Below are positions 26,584 through 35,806 of a stretch of 57,898 nucleotides of DNA, piece after piece (the first letter of the stretch is position 1; every line of letters begins with the position of its first letter). The notes below the pieces were generated by a model. That model did not search any database and had not been told where the DNA came from. It saw nothing but the letters and a program-made list of their open reading frames with translations. Source of the stretch: Sedimentisphaerales bacterium (lineage in GTDB: Bacteria; Planctomycetota; Phycisphaerae; Sedimentisphaerales; Anaerobacaceae); contig JANQFY010000051.1 in the NCBI GenBank assembly GCA_028277585.1, forward strand, positions 1 through 57,898, read 5' to 3'. A program made the position numbers and the translations under genes.

Positions 26584-26943
26584 ATGAATGGAATCGGGGC
26601 ATATCAGGATACGGCCATCAGCACGCAGAGTCGCGGCCGACTGATCGTGATGCTATACGACGGCGCCATCAAGTTTCTGAGACTGGCGATTCAGGAACTC
26701 GAGGCAGAGAATTACGCGGCCAAAGGGCAGTACATCAATCGCGCTCAGGATATCATTAACGAGCTCAACGCCGTGCTGGATATGGAAGCCGGCGGGGATA
26801 TCTCCCAGAACCTGCGTAAGTTGTACCTCTTCATGGGCCGCCATTTGAGCCAGGCGAACAGCAAGCGCGACCCACAGATGATCCAGGAAGTCATCAACCT
26901 GCTGGAAGAACTCAATCAGAGTTGGAAGGCGATTACGGGCTGA
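26584..26943 (+). CDS. fliS: Flagellin export chaperone FliS
   Basis: FliS binds the flagellin C-terminus and prevents premature assembly in the cytoplasm. The 119-residue, all-helical product has the family motif RLIVMLYDGAIKFLRLAI and a helix ending QVINLLEELNQSWKAI-like (read as EVINLLEELNQSWKAI). Length is typical. It lies 176 bases after the flagellin stop, with no clear promoter or terminator in between, so it may be cotranscribed. Confidence 0.93.
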   Translation: MNGIGAYQDTAISTQSRGRLIVMLYDGAIKFLRLAIQELEAENYAAKGQYINRAQDIINELNAVLDMEAGGDISQNLRKLYLFMGRHLSQANSKRDPQMIQEVINLLEELNQSWKAITG

Positions 26944-26984
26944 CCGTCCAGGTCGGTTCGCTTCTGCACATCAGCAGTGCTACG

Positions 26985-27048
26985 CGAGGAGATAGGGCAT
27001 GATCGCGTGTCCTATCTCTCGATCACTGAAGGCGTCACTGGCCTTCAG
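26985..27048. terminator. Two tandem hairpins between convergent fliS and wzi-like genes
   Basis: The first stem is GAGATAGG (26989-26996) with CCTATCTC (27011-27018), extended by CGA (26985-26987) and TCG (27019-27021) around a bulge. The second is a perfect 8-bp stem, CTGAAGGC (27026-27033) with GCCTTCAG (27041-27048), and a 7-base loop. Both lie between convergent genes, so they may end transcripts from both sides. Neither has a clear T tract, so they may not be classical intrinsic terminators. Confidence 0.55.
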
Positions 27049-27053
27049 CACGC

Positions 27054-28553
27054 CTAGAAGTCTCGAATCAACTGCAACTGGACGACATGGTTGTCGTCAT
27101 AGTCCTCTCCCTCGCCGTCTTCGTATCGATACCCGGCAAGGATTCGCCATTGCGATGACGGGAAGAACGTCAGGTTGCACCCAACGGTATTCAGACGCGG
27201 GTGATTGTCCTCTGACAGATTGTGCGTCTGCCGGTCATACACTATGTCGAAGATGAGGTCATCGGTGACATAGTGTGACAGTTGGGCAAACAGGTCCCGC
27301 GAGTCTGTGCCCATATGATGGCCCATGACACGTCCCTTGTAGGTGTATCCCGATGTGTACAGGGAATGATTGTAGAAGACGTTGGGTTTGCCGGTGACAT
27401 GGTTGTCGGCGTACTCAATGCGGATGTCGGTCCGGCCGGTCTTCAAGATATCGTTGAGCTGGACGCCATAGAGGAAGCCCCAGTTGCTGGGCAGCATGCC
27501 GGCTTCGTCTTCTCCGGCGCCATCGAAGTAGAGCTTGATGGAGCGCATAGGCAGGTGACGGCCGTAGGGGATCTCCGCCAGAGGCAGAAGGATCGAGGTG
27601 TCGAATCCCGCCAATTGGTTGTTCTCCTCCTGTTCGCTTCTGGCCAGGAACATTTTGCCATAGTCGAACAAGTCCACGCGCGGCACCCCGCGGCCACCGA
27701 ACATGACAACGCGTGACAGCCCGACCTCCCATCGCGCATGCGGCTTGAAGTTCAATCGCATGCCGGAGACTCTTGCTTCGGGGATGTCCCGATCTTCTTC
27801 TAGCTGGGCCATGAACCATTGACTTCGGAAGGGGCCGAGGTACCGCAGAACCCAGGGCAACTGGAGAGGCTGCGGGTTCGTGACCTTGATCATACGCAGG
27901 GGACGAGCGTTATTGCTCATCAGGATCGAGCCGTGATGGCCCGGGCCCCACCAGAGTGAGTCTTTTCCCGCCTGAACCTCCACGGGGCCTACCATGACCT
28001 TGCCATAACCCTCGATGAGGTCGACATCGGCGCTGGCTTCGGAAGGGGCGTCGCGGTATTCCGGATGCAGGTAGAAAGCGATCGTATTCGATATCCTGGC
28101 CCGGGTGGCGAACCCGGCCCGGTAGTTCGAATGGCGTTCGAACGTGTCGCCGCGCGTATTCTCCAGCTCTGGCTGCACGTCCGCGTAGAGGTACTTGAAG
28201 TAGGGGTCCTCAATGGGCTTGATGAAGGATGATCCGTAGTGGCCCTCAAGTACACCGATCTGGATCAGTTCGCCTCTGAATTCCTCCTTCAGTCTCTCAA
28301 TGATGGAAGCGAGTACAGGCGGTGGTTCTTCCATGTGTTTGAGACTGCGCATAGCGTGGGTGACATGCCGCGCCATTTCGATGCGCGAAATGGGTTTGGT
28401 GCTCAGCATCGCGCTGTCGATCAGTCCGTAGTTTGCCAGTTTGTCAGCGGCGCCATAGGCCCAGTGGTCGAGTGGGACGTTGGTCGAAACTTGCGCCAGG
28501 CAGGGCAAAACCAGACAAAGCAATGGGATGAGAGACGCTGCGGTCCTTCGCAT
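27054..28553 (-). CDS. Wzi-like capsule assembly outer-membrane protein
   Basis: Wzi-family proteins are outer-membrane beta-barrels that help attach or order capsule polysaccharide at the cell surface. The 499-residue product has a signal peptide (about 1-20, ending near LPCLAQ). A helical region (about 25-105) starts with an SLH-like pattern (PLDHWAYGAADKLANYGLID). A barrel region follows with alternating strands and the family-type segment QAGKDSLWWGPGHHGSILMS (near 200). The last residue is Phe, as expected for an outer-membrane barrel. It is divergent from the exporter gene across a 417-base gap that contains a sigma-70 promoter for the other strand. No strong promoter is visible for this gene. 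Confidence 0.82.
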   Translation of the reverse strand: MRRTAASLIPLLCLVLPCLAQVSTNVPLDHWAYGAADKLANYGLIDSAMLSTKPISRIEMARHVTHAMRSLKHMEEPPPVLASIIERLKEEFRGELIQIGVLEGHYGSSFIKPIEDPYFKYLYADVQPELENTRGDTFERHSNYRAGFATRARISNTIAFYLHPEYRDAPSEASADVDLIEGYGKVMVGPVEVQAGKDSLWWGPGHHGSILMSNNARPLRMIKVTNPQPLQLPWVLRYLGPFRSQWFMAQLEEDRDIPEARVSGMRLNFKPHARWEVGLSRVVMFGGRGVPRVDLFDYGKMFLARSEQEENNQLAGFDTSILLPLAEIPYGRHLPMRSIKLYFDGAGEDEAGMLPSNWGFLYGVQLNDILKTGRTDIRIEYADNHVTGKPNVFYNHSLYTSGYTYKGRVMGHHMGTDSRDLFAQLSHYVTDDLIFDIVYDRQTHNLSEDNHPRLNTVGCNLTFFPSSQWRILAGYRYEDGEGEDYDDNHVVQLQLIRDF

Positions 28554-28804
28554 GACTCCAGTTCACGACAAGCGGCGACGATCGTTAATACGAAAAGGCC
28601 AGCAGGGTACGCCATCGACGCCAAATGGTCAAGACCAATATCTATCGGACGAGAAATGCGCGAACGGGCAATTGTAAAGATTTCACCGGTTCCTGTCCGA
28701 TAAAGATAAGTGGCATGGCATTACTGAGTGGAATGTCTGCGCCGTTCGCGTTGAGGGTGCCCTGAAGGGGTGATGTGAGCACCTATCGCAACGGGGGAAA
28801 TGCC

Positions 28805-28832
28805 TTGACAGTGCGTGCGCACCCGCTAATAT
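28805..28832 (+). promoter_or_regulatory. Near-consensus sigma-70 promoter of the polysaccharide cluster
   Basis: TTGACA (28805-28810), a 16-base spacer, then TAATAT (28827-28832). The -35 is perfect and the -10 has five of six matches. The start point would be near 28839, about 132 bases upstream of the exporter gene. The spacer holds GTGCG-TG-CGCAC, a small inverted repeat (28811-28822) that could be a repressor operator. The rest of the 28554-28970 gap shows nothing I can name. Confidence 0.72.
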
Positions 28833-28970
28833 CGGCGGGGCTCTGAGCGAGCAGGTAAAGCAGGGTTGCGACGACTCGGAGCACGTGCGTTTTCTTCGTC
28901 GAGAGAGATGAAGACGTCAGGTGATTGACGCATCGGACATGGATTAGGTCGACACTCAAAGGAGCATGGA

Positions 28971-31556
28971 ATGGAGTCCTGTGTACCTTCAACGGAGCGG
29001 ATCGGCGAGAAGTCTGAAGGTATGGCGAGGAAGGTGTCTTGGCCCGTTCACGCGCGTCTTCTGCTGTTGGCTACGGCGGCCTTCATTTGGAGTGTTACGT
29101 TTGGCGCCCATCCGCTGGCGGCTCAGTCACGGCTTGATCTACAGCGCTCCAACGGCGGGTTGCGATCCTCTGCTTTTGATCAAAAGGCCCAGTCGGCCGC
29201 CAGGATCGGGTCGCCCACGGGTGATTCTCTGATCGGTGGATTGGTGGACCCGAACGATGTGCAGGACGCTGAGCCTGAAGAGCCGCAGAAGGTGGAAGCG
29301 GAAGAACCGTCGGTGATCGAACTGCTGCTTTCAGGCCGTGTTCTTCCCGATCCTTGCGATGTCTCCATGGAATTGACGCAGTTTGGATACGACATGTTCC
29401 GTCAGAAGGTCAGCACGTTTGCCCCAGTGACCAACGTCTCGGTCGGTCCCGACTACGTGGTTGGTCCGGGCGACCGTTTCACTCTGACGATGTGGGGTCG
29501 CGTGGACGGGCAGTATCAACTGCAGGTGGACCGGAGTGGCAGGATCGTTCTGCCGGAAGTGGGCGCCCTGAATGTCTGGGGCATGAAGTTCGGCGAACTC
29601 GAGGACTATCTTCAGCGTGAATTGTCGCGGAAGTACCCGGATTTCAAGATGGCCCTGGCCATGGATCGTCTGCGAACGGTTCGTGTGTTCGTGGTCGGCG
29701 AGGCTGCGACGCCGAGCAGCTACACAGTCAGTTCGCTGGCTACCGTGATGAACGCATTGTTCGCGGCCGGAGGGCCGGCGAAGACGGGAAGTCTCCGGAA
29801 GATACGGTTGCTGCGCAGCGGCAGCGAGCCGATCGAGATTGATTTGTACGATTTCCTGCTGGGTGGTGACAAGAGCCGCGATGCGCGACTGCAGGATGGG
29901 GACACCGTGTTCATTCCCTTGATCGGGCCGGTTGTCGCCGTGGCGGGCAATGTCAGGCGCCCGGCCATCTACGAGATGACCGAACCGATGACGTTGGATC
30001 GTGTCTTGGAACTGGCCGGCGGCGCGACCTTCGCCGGTTGGCTTCAGCGCGTGCAGGTGGAACGGGTGGAGGATCATCGCAGGCGGATCGTGGTTGACCT
30101 GAACCTGGCCGCGCCGGGTGCGGCCGGAACGAAGGGGGCCGCGTCATCGACCCTTATCCGCGATGGCGATGTCGTCAAGGTCTTCGGAGTCGCCTCGCGC
30201 GAGGAGCAGATGGTCGAACTGGAGGGCCATGTCCTCAGACCGGGCAAGTACGGCTGGAAGCCGGGCATGCGGCTCGGGGACATTCTGACCTCGTACGACG
30301 TCCTGCTTCCTCAACCCAACACCGATCGCGGCGAGATTGAGCGGTTGATTCCTCCGGATTTGCATCCTCTAGTCATTCCGTTCGACCTGGGGGCCGTTCT
30401 GGCTGGCGACGAGAAGGCCAATGTCGAGTTGGCTCAGTACGACACGATTCGCGTCTTTCGCTGGGATGAGCGAGATATTCAGACCGTCGACATTTCCGGC
30501 ATGGTTTTTGACCCGAACCAGTATCGGCTCGTTCCTGGGATGCGGGTTGGCGACCTGATCGAGATGGCCGGCGGGCTGAAGAAGAACGCGTATCAGCGTA
30601 CGGCGGAGCTGACCCGCCGGTATGTGGATCAGGAGGGGATGACCACTGAGAAGATCGATCTCGACCTGAAGCGCGCGATGGATGGTGATGCGGCGTCGAA
30701 TATACTGCTCCGCGAGTATGACCACTTGGTCGTTCGCCCGATACCCGAACTGGATTTCTCTCGTACGGTCGAGATCGCAGGGGAGGTGAGATTCCCCAGC
30801 AGGTATCCGATCCGCCGCGGGGAAATACTGAGTTCCGTTATCGAGCGTGCGGGAGGTTATACCGGGCGAGCCTATCTCAAGGGGGCGGTTTTCACTCGCG
30901 AGAGTGCGAGAGAAGTTCAGCGGCAACGCCTGGATCAGATGATCAAGCAGGTGGAGGAAGCGGCGCTGAGCGGCGCCGAAGCGACGCTCGGGGCCGGGGC
31001 CGATGCCGAGACGATCCAGGGGCAAGAGGCCGCACTGGAGGCCAAACAGGAACTTCTTGACAAGTTGAGAGCCACTGAGGTCACGGGGCGCGTGGTTGTG
31101 AAACTGACGCCCTTGGACGAATTCAGACGGTCGCGTTACGACATGGAATTGGAGGACGGTGATACCCTGACCATCCCCGAGACGCCGGGTGTGGTGCATG
31201 TGGTGGGAGAGGTGTTCAACGAAACGTCGCTGCTCTACGAGGAGGGACGTCCGGTTAGTCATTACTTGCGGCAGGTCGGCGGCATGACGAAGGACGCCGA
31301 CAAGAAGCAGGTCAGTGTGATCAAGGCGGATGGGTCGGTGATCAGCAAGCAACAGAGCAAAGGCAAGCTCGTGTTCTGGGACGGCGAGTTCAACCAGTGG
31401 TTCTTCGGGGGTTTCATGGGCTTGGAGATGGAACCGGGGGATACGATCGTCGTACCGCGGAAACTGGACAAGTATATCTGGCTCCGGACCACGAAGGACA
31501 TCACTCAGATCGTCTTCCAGATCGCCGTCGCCGCCGGTGTGGTATTTGCAATATGA
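28971..31556 (+). CDS. Wza-like polysaccharide export protein with SLBB domains
   Basis: An outer-membrane/periplasmic exporter for capsule or exopolysaccharide. The 861-residue product has a signal-type hydrophobic stretch (about 29-48), a Poly_export domain (about 155-245, from SVGPDYVVGPGDRFTLTMWG), and several SLBB repeats along the rest (for example VFVVGEAATPSSYTVSS, VDISGMVFDPNQYRLVPGM, VEIAGEVRFPSRYPIRRGE). The C-terminus ends in a hydrophobic helix (ITQIVFQIAVAAGVVFAI). It is over twice the length of Wza (379). A good ribosome site (AAAGGAG) supports the ATG at 28971. The ATG at 29022 is an alternative that would start closer to the signal peptide. No lipobox cysteine is evident. Confidence 0.88.
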   Translation: MESCVPSTERIGEKSEGMARKVSWPVHARLLLLATAAFIWSVTFGAHPLAAQSRLDLQRSNGGLRSSAFDQKAQSAARIGSPTGDSLIGGLVDPNDVQDAEPEEPQKVEAEEPSVIELLLSGRVLPDPCDVSMELTQFGYDMFRQKVSTFAPVTNVSVGPDYVVGPGDRFTLTMWGRVDGQYQLQVDRSGRIVLPEVGALNVWGMKFGELEDYLQRELSRKYPDFKMALAMDRLRTVRVFVVGEAATPSSYTVSSLATVMNALFAAGGPAKTGSLRKIRLLRSGSEPIEIDLYDFLLGGDKSRDARLQDGDTVFIPLIGPVVAVAGNVRRPAIYEMTEPMTLDRVLELAGGATFAGWLQRVQVERVEDHRRRIVVDLNLAAPGAAGTKGAASSTLIRDGDVVKVFGVASREEQMVELEGHVLRPGKYGWKPGMRLGDILTSYDVLLPQPNTDRGEIERLIPPDLHPLVIPFDLGAVLAGDEKANVELAQYDTIRVFRWDERDIQTVDISGMVFDPNQYRLVPGMRVGDLIEMAGGLKKNAYQRTAELTRRYVDQEGMTTEKIDLDLKRAMDGDAASNILLREYDHLVVRPIPELDFSRTVEIAGEVRFPSRYPIRRGEILSSVIERAGGYTGRAYLKGAVFTRESAREVQRQRLDQMIKQVEEAALSGAEATLGAGADAETIQGQEAALEAKQELLDKLRATEVTGRVVVKLTPLDEFRRSRYDMELEDGDTLTIPETPGVVHVVGEVFNETSLLYEEGRPVSHYLRQVGGMTKDADKKQVSVIKADGSVISKQQSKGKLVFWDGEFNQWFFGGFMGLEMEPGDTIVVPRKLDKYIWLRTTKDITQIVFQIAVAAGVVFAI

Positions 31557-31756
31557 TCAAGTTGGAAATAGGGGCGCTGCGTTGGATGCGCGGAATTCCA
31601 GGGGGGATACACATCCAGCGATGTGTTGGTTCACGTCAGGTGTTCCTGTGAGATAGTTCCTGGCTGGACGCCGTTGGCGAAGCGATCCGCCGTTCTGGAT
31701 CTGCCGGTTCTGGCGGTCCGCGGAGGGGCCCATGAGACAAACAGGGGCCCCCAAGA

Positions 31757-31775
31757 GGTGTGTCAGACGCACACC
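31757..31775 (+). other. Small hairpin in the exporter-to-Wzz gap
   Basis: GGTGTG (31757-31762) and CACACC (31770-31775) form a 6-bp stem with a 7-base loop. It lies in the 342-base gap between 31557 and 31898. No T tract follows. I see no promoter or gene there that I can support. The gap could hold a processing site or attenuator. Confidence 0.25.
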
Positions 31776-31898
31776 CACGGGGACGGAGTCTGCCCAAGTC
31801 GGCCGTCTCCCACGTGACTGGCGTGCTCATCGTCCAGGGCGTTGTACGGAACGGCGCGGTATGTGCAATTTGCGCGAGATTGAGAAGGGACTGGAACT

Positions 31899-32813
31899 GT
31901 GGCTGATCAAGATGGCAAACTGAGCGTGCCGGCAGCGTCGCCCAGACCAGGGCCGACCGGCGAGCAGGAAATCGAACTGATCGACTATCTGCTCGTGATT
32001 TGGCGGCATCGGATGATGATTCTGTTGCTGTGCTTTGTTGCCATGGCTGCTACCGTGGGCTATATGCTTACCCGGCCACGTCACTACCAGTCGAGCGCCA
32101 CCATTGTGCCTCCCGTCGAAGTATTGCAGAAGCAATCGGGTATTGGCGGCGGACTGGGCGGTCTGGGAGGCTCGATGCTCCGCGACATCATGGATAGCGG
32201 CAGCATCGCTGGCATCTACGTCGAGATCCTCCAGAGCCGGGAGGTGAGGGACGCGATCATCCGGAAGTTCGATCTGATGCGTGTCTATGGGGATCTGCCG
32301 CATCCCACGGCAGCCCGCCAAAGACTCGCCGCGAACACCCGGATTCGAACCACGGACGAGGGGGCGGTGAAGATAGCCGTCACCGATTTCGACCCTAACC
32401 GAGCGGCTGAAATGGCGAACGCGTACGTAGACGAATTGGACAAGCAAAACAAAAGGCTGTCCACCGGCGAGGCGACGAGCGAACGCGTCTTCCTTGAAGG
32501 CCGACTCAAAGAGGTGGAGAGTAAGCTCAGCCAGATCGACAGCATTCCCGCCCACGAGGCGGCGGTCCAGGAGACGCTCTATGAGATGCTCGTTCGTGCG
32601 TGTGAACTGGCGAAGATCGAGGAGGCCAAGAGCATGCCCACCCTCCAGGTGCTTGATGAGGCCGTCATTCCCGAACTTCCGGTAGCTCGTGGAACCGTTC
32701 GAAAGGGTATCATGGCCGGTGTGGTCATGTTCGTATTTGGTGTCTTCATCGCCTTCGCGAGAGAGTATGCTTTGCTGGTTAGGGAACGCTGTGTTGGATC
32801 GGTTGTGACGTAG
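31899..32813 (+). CDS. Wzz-like chain-length determinant protein
   Basis: A polysaccharide co-polymerase that sets polymer chain length in Wzx/Wzy systems. The 304-residue product starts at GTG with AAGGGA 8 bases before it. It has the Wzz signature at the N-terminus (IDYLLVIWRHRMMILLLCFV, first membrane helix about 36-60), a periplasmic part with a coiled coil (about 170-235), and a second membrane helix (about 270-292). A Gly-rich loop (GIGGGLGGLGG) lies after the first helix. It lacks the cytoplasmic tyrosine-kinase domain of Wzc-type proteins, and no separate kinase is seen nearby. Confidence 0.85.
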   Translation: MADQDGKLSVPAASPRPGPTGEQEIELIDYLLVIWRHRMMILLLCFVAMAATVGYMLTRPRHYQSSATIVPPVEVLQKQSGIGGGLGGLGGSMLRDIMDSGSIAGIYVEILQSREVRDAIIRKFDLMRVYGDLPHPTAARQRLAANTRIRTTDEGAVKIAVTDFDPNRAAEMANAYVDELDKQNKRLSTGEATSERVFLEGRLKEVESKLSQIDSIPAHEAAVQETLYEMLVRACELAKIEEAKSMPTLQVLDEAVIPELPVARGTVRKGIMAGVVMFVFGVFIAFAREYALLVRERCVGSVVT

Positions 32814-32846
32814 CAGCCCCAGGCTAGGGCATCAGCGGCGGGATCC

Positions 32847-32872
32847 CTGCGCACGCCAAGCGTGGTACGCAG
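32847..32872 (+). terminator. Strong hairpin after the wzz-like gene
   Basis: CTGCGCACGC (32847-32856) and GCGTG plus CGCAG (32860-32864 and 32868-32872) form a 10-bp stem with a 3-base loop (CAA) and a 3-base bulge. It lies 33 bases after the wzz-like stop. No T tract follows, so it may protect mRNA ends rather than terminate. The rest of the 324-base gap to 33137 shows nothing I can name. Confidence 0.35.
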
Positions 32873-33137
32873 ACAGCGACTCTGCTGGAGGACGAGGCGA
32901 GCGGCGCTGAACTGTATTCTGATGAGGTCGAGCACACACCCTCTCCGTGATTTCCTGGACATTCTCGTCGCGACCAACGGAGAGAGAATATGCTGAAGTG
33001 AACCGGCGGATGACGAGAGGCTTCTTTTGAACGGTGTCCTTCGGTCCCCGTGAGGACGTTGCTTCTGAAAGGTCTCTCCAGCGTGCACCGGCTCTCTTTG
33101 CGCTCTATCGCCGATCTATGGCCAGGAAGACCAGCCC

Positions 33138-34580
33138 GTGTCGAATTCAGCGACAACGTCGAACGCCGCACGCGATACGGCCCGAACAGACACTGCGGAG
33201 GTAATCGACGAGACCGGTCTGAAACCAGGATGGCTTGCTTGGCTGGCTTCCCGTCGAATTCGGCGTTTGAGCCGGGAGTTTGCCTGGATCGGTCTTGGCC
33301 AGGCGGCCGCTGTCATCGGGACGCTCTGGGGGGTGCGGTTGCTCACGGGGCTGCTGGCACCGGAAACCTACGGGCAACTGGCTCTCGGGATGACGATCGC
33401 CACGCTCGTGAACCAGGTGGTGCTCGGACCTCTCAGTTGCGGCGCCACTCGCTTTTTTGCTCCGTCCCAGGAGGCCGGCAGTTTGCAGGGGTGTCTGACT
33501 GCGGTAAGAACCCTGGCGGTCCAGGCCACTGGACTGATTGTGCTGGCCGCCCTCGCCCTGTGTCTGGCCTTGCTGTTTCTGGGGCAGTCTGCCTGGGTTG
33601 GCCTGGTCCTTGCCGCGGTGTTCTTCGCACTGCTCTCTGGGTACAACGCGATACTCAGTGGCATGCAGAACGCGGCACGTCAGCGTGCCGTCGTGGCGCT
33701 GCACCAGGGACTGGCGTCTTGGGGGCGGTTCCTGCTTGCCGCCGGCATGATCGTCTGGCTGGGTGCTGGCAGCGCCGCGGCCATGCTCGGATACGCCTTG
33801 GCGGTTCTGGTCGTAGTTGCCTCTCAAGCTTGGTTCTTTAGACGCACGGTATCGCTCAGTGGTGACGGCTGTCACACTGCACAGGCGGACCCGGGGCCGT
33901 GGCGAGCCCGGATACTCTCCTATATATGGCCTCTTGCGGTCTGGGGTATTCCCGGCTGGGCGCAGCTGGCTTCCGGTCGATGGGCGCTGCAGACCTTTGC
34001 CTCGACGGAGGATGTTGGATTGTATGCGGTTGTCTATCAATTGGGATACTATCCCGTCACACTCGTGACGGGGCTGGTCGTCCAATTGGTGGCTCCCGTG
34101 TTCTTCCAGCGCGCCGGCGACGCCTCGGAGCCGACGCGCGTCAGGCACGTACATCGTCTCAACTCGCGACTGGTAACCGCCGCGCTCGTTCTGACCGGTC
34201 TTGCGGTATTGCTTGCTTTCGGACTGCATCGGGCTGTTTTCCGTTGGCTCGTGGCGTCGGAGTATCATACCGTTTCCTGGTTGCTTCCCTGGATGGTGTT
34301 GGCCGGGGGGGTGTTTGCCAGCGGTGAACTTGCCGCCGTTTCATTGCTCAGTGGAACGCAAACCCACAGCTTGCTGGCGCCCAAGGTCACGGCGGCTGCG
34401 ATGGGTGTTCTGCTCAGCTTGTTTGGAGCCGTTCGCTGGGGTATCCCGGGCGTGGTTGCCGCCAGTGCAGTTGCCTCTACGATTTATCTCCTTTGGCTGC
34501 TCCTTCTTGTCAGAACATGGCATCACCGACGAGGGAAACGGGAAAACGATGATGTACCGGCGATTGAAGGCGTCGCTTAA
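33138..34580 (+). CDS. Wzx-type oligosaccharide flippase
   Basis: Flips lipid-linked repeat units across the inner membrane. The 480-residue product has about 12-14 hydrophobic segments and starts, after a 40-residue polar leader, with REFAWIGLGQAAAVIGTLWG, a common Wzx/RfbX-type beginning. GTG is the start, with AGGAAG at a suitable distance. The end overlaps the next gene by 32 bases. It belongs to the MOP transporter superfamily by pattern. The family is poorly conserved, so the call relies on topology plus context. Confidence 0.85.
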   Translation: MSNSATTSNAARDTARTDTAEVIDETGLKPGWLAWLASRRIRRLSREFAWIGLGQAAAVIGTLWGVRLLTGLLAPETYGQLALGMTIATLVNQVVLGPLSCGATRFFAPSQEAGSLQGCLTAVRTLAVQATGLIVLAALALCLALLFLGQSAWVGLVLAAVFFALLSGYNAILSGMQNAARQRAVVALHQGLASWGRFLLAAGMIVWLGAGSAAAMLGYALAVLVVVASQAWFFRRTVSLSGDGCHTAQADPGPWRARILSYIWPLAVWGIPGWAQLASGRWALQTFASTEDVGLYAVVYQLGYYPVTLVTGLVVQLVAPVFFQRAGDASEPTRVRHVHRLNSRLVTAALVLTGLAVLLAFGLHRAVFRWLVASEYHTVSWLLPWMVLAGGVFASGELAAVSLLSGTQTHSLLAPKVTAAAMGVLLSLFGAVRWGIPGVVAASAVASTIYLLWLLLLVRTWHHRRGKRENDDVPAIEGVA

Positions 34581-35805
34581 GCGGCTCCCTGTTGTCTATC
34601 AAGCCAACGCAAGACTGAAAGCCGAGCGCACCGCACGCGCCCTGGTTCGATTGGATCGGCGCTACGAACGCTTGGCTCGTGATTGTCAGATCGACTACTG
34701 TGCGGCCGAGGCGGTGCGACAACTGCGGCTGCGTCTGTCGCACCGCGGCGTCGCGGTCGATCCTGCCCCCAAGGGACGCCTGCGTATCCTTTGGGTCGGG
34801 GGGAACTGGGACCAGGACAATTCAGGCTTTCTCGCCGGCCTTCGGGAATTCGGCGAAGTAACCACGTTTCGCAACGCACGGGACGAGTACGGCCTGGGGT
34901 ATTCGGAGTTTGTACGACCGCGCCGGCTCTATGATCCGGTTCCGGTCAAACTCAACGATGCCTGTCTTATTGAGCAGGTCCAAGCCCTTCAGAGGCGCGG
35001 TGGGCTCGATGTGCTGATGGGCCAGATGTGGGCCCACCTGATCTCGGTGGAAACGCTCAAACGCATCCAGGCGATGGGAGTCGTTACGGTCAACGTCTCG
35101 ATGGACGATCGTCTGCCCGAACACTGGGGCAGTTACCGGGGCATTCGGATGGGGGCGGTGGGCTTGTGTGACGGCACCGATCTCGTTTTGACCAGTTCGC
35201 CGGAATGCTGTCTTCGCTTCGCGGTCGAAGGTTGCCCCTCGCTGTTCTGGCCGATGGCAAGCGATCCCGAACGCTTCAAACCGTCTGGCGAGGACACAAA
35301 GCAGTACGACGTTTCCTTCATTGGCAACAAGTACGGGTTGCGCGGGGAGATCGTCGAAGGGCTGCAGCGGGCGGGCATCCACGTGGACGCTTTCGGCGGC
35401 GGCTGGCCGAACGGCCCGGCCACGGCCGATCAGGCAGGTGAAATCTTCGGCCGCTCGCGTATCATTCTGGGGGTGGGCAATATCGGCTACAGCAAGGACA
35501 TCTTCACGCTGAAGCTGCGCGACTTTGACGCCACCATGGCGGGCGCTTTGTACGTAACTCATCGTAACCCTGATCTGCTGAAACTCTTCGAGGAGGGCAA
35601 ACAGATCGAGTGCTATCTCACGCTTGACGAATGCGTCAGGAAGGTGCGTTACTACCTCGACCATCCGGAGCAGCGGATGGCGATTGCCGCGGCGGCCGCT
35701 ACCCGTGCGCGACGGGAACATACCTGGGAGCATCGTTTGTCGACGGTATTCCGCGCCATCGGTTTCCTGGGCGAGGGTGCTTCGTGTTTGGCAGGAGTCG
35801 AGTGA
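34549..35805 (+). CDS. CgeB-type glycosyltransferase (first copy)
   Basis: A 418-residue GT-B protein like the CgeB/Glyco_trans_1_2 family. The N-terminal half has the Rossmann start GRLRILWVGGNWDQDNSGF (about 80). The C-terminal half has the family pattern YDVSFIGNKYGLRGEIVEGL followed by GRSRIILGVGN, the LRDFDATMAGALYVTHR strand, and DECVRKVRYYLDHPEQR. I chose the ATG at 34549, which overlaps the flippase gene. A much longer in-frame extension lies inside that gene and is not credible. A related gene lies at 43441. The donor sugar is unknown. Confidence 0.8.
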   Translation: MMYRRLKASLKRLPVVYQANARLKAERTARALVRLDRRYERLARDCQIDYCAAEAVRQLRLRLSHRGVAVDPAPKGRLRILWVGGNWDQDNSGFLAGLREFGEVTTFRNARDEYGLGYSEFVRPRRLYDPVPVKLNDACLIEQVQALQRRGGLDVLMGQMWAHLISVETLKRIQAMGVVTVNVSMDDRLPEHWGSYRGIRMGAVGLCDGTDLVLTSSPECCLRFAVEGCPSLFWPMASDPERFKPSGEDTKQYDVSFIGNKYGLRGEIVEGLQRAGIHVDAFGGGWPNGPATADQAGEIFGRSRIILGVGNIGYSKDIFTLKLRDFDATMAGALYVTHRNPDLLKLFEEGKQIECYLTLDECVRKVRYYLDHPEQRMAIAAAAATRARREHTWEHRLSTVFRAIGFLGEGASCLAGVE

Positions 35806-35806
35806 C

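Noticed and set aside
31732..31923. A 63-residue open frame before the wzz-like gene
   Set aside because: Arg-rich with no family pattern, no ribosome site, and it overlaps the GTG start of the wzz-like gene.
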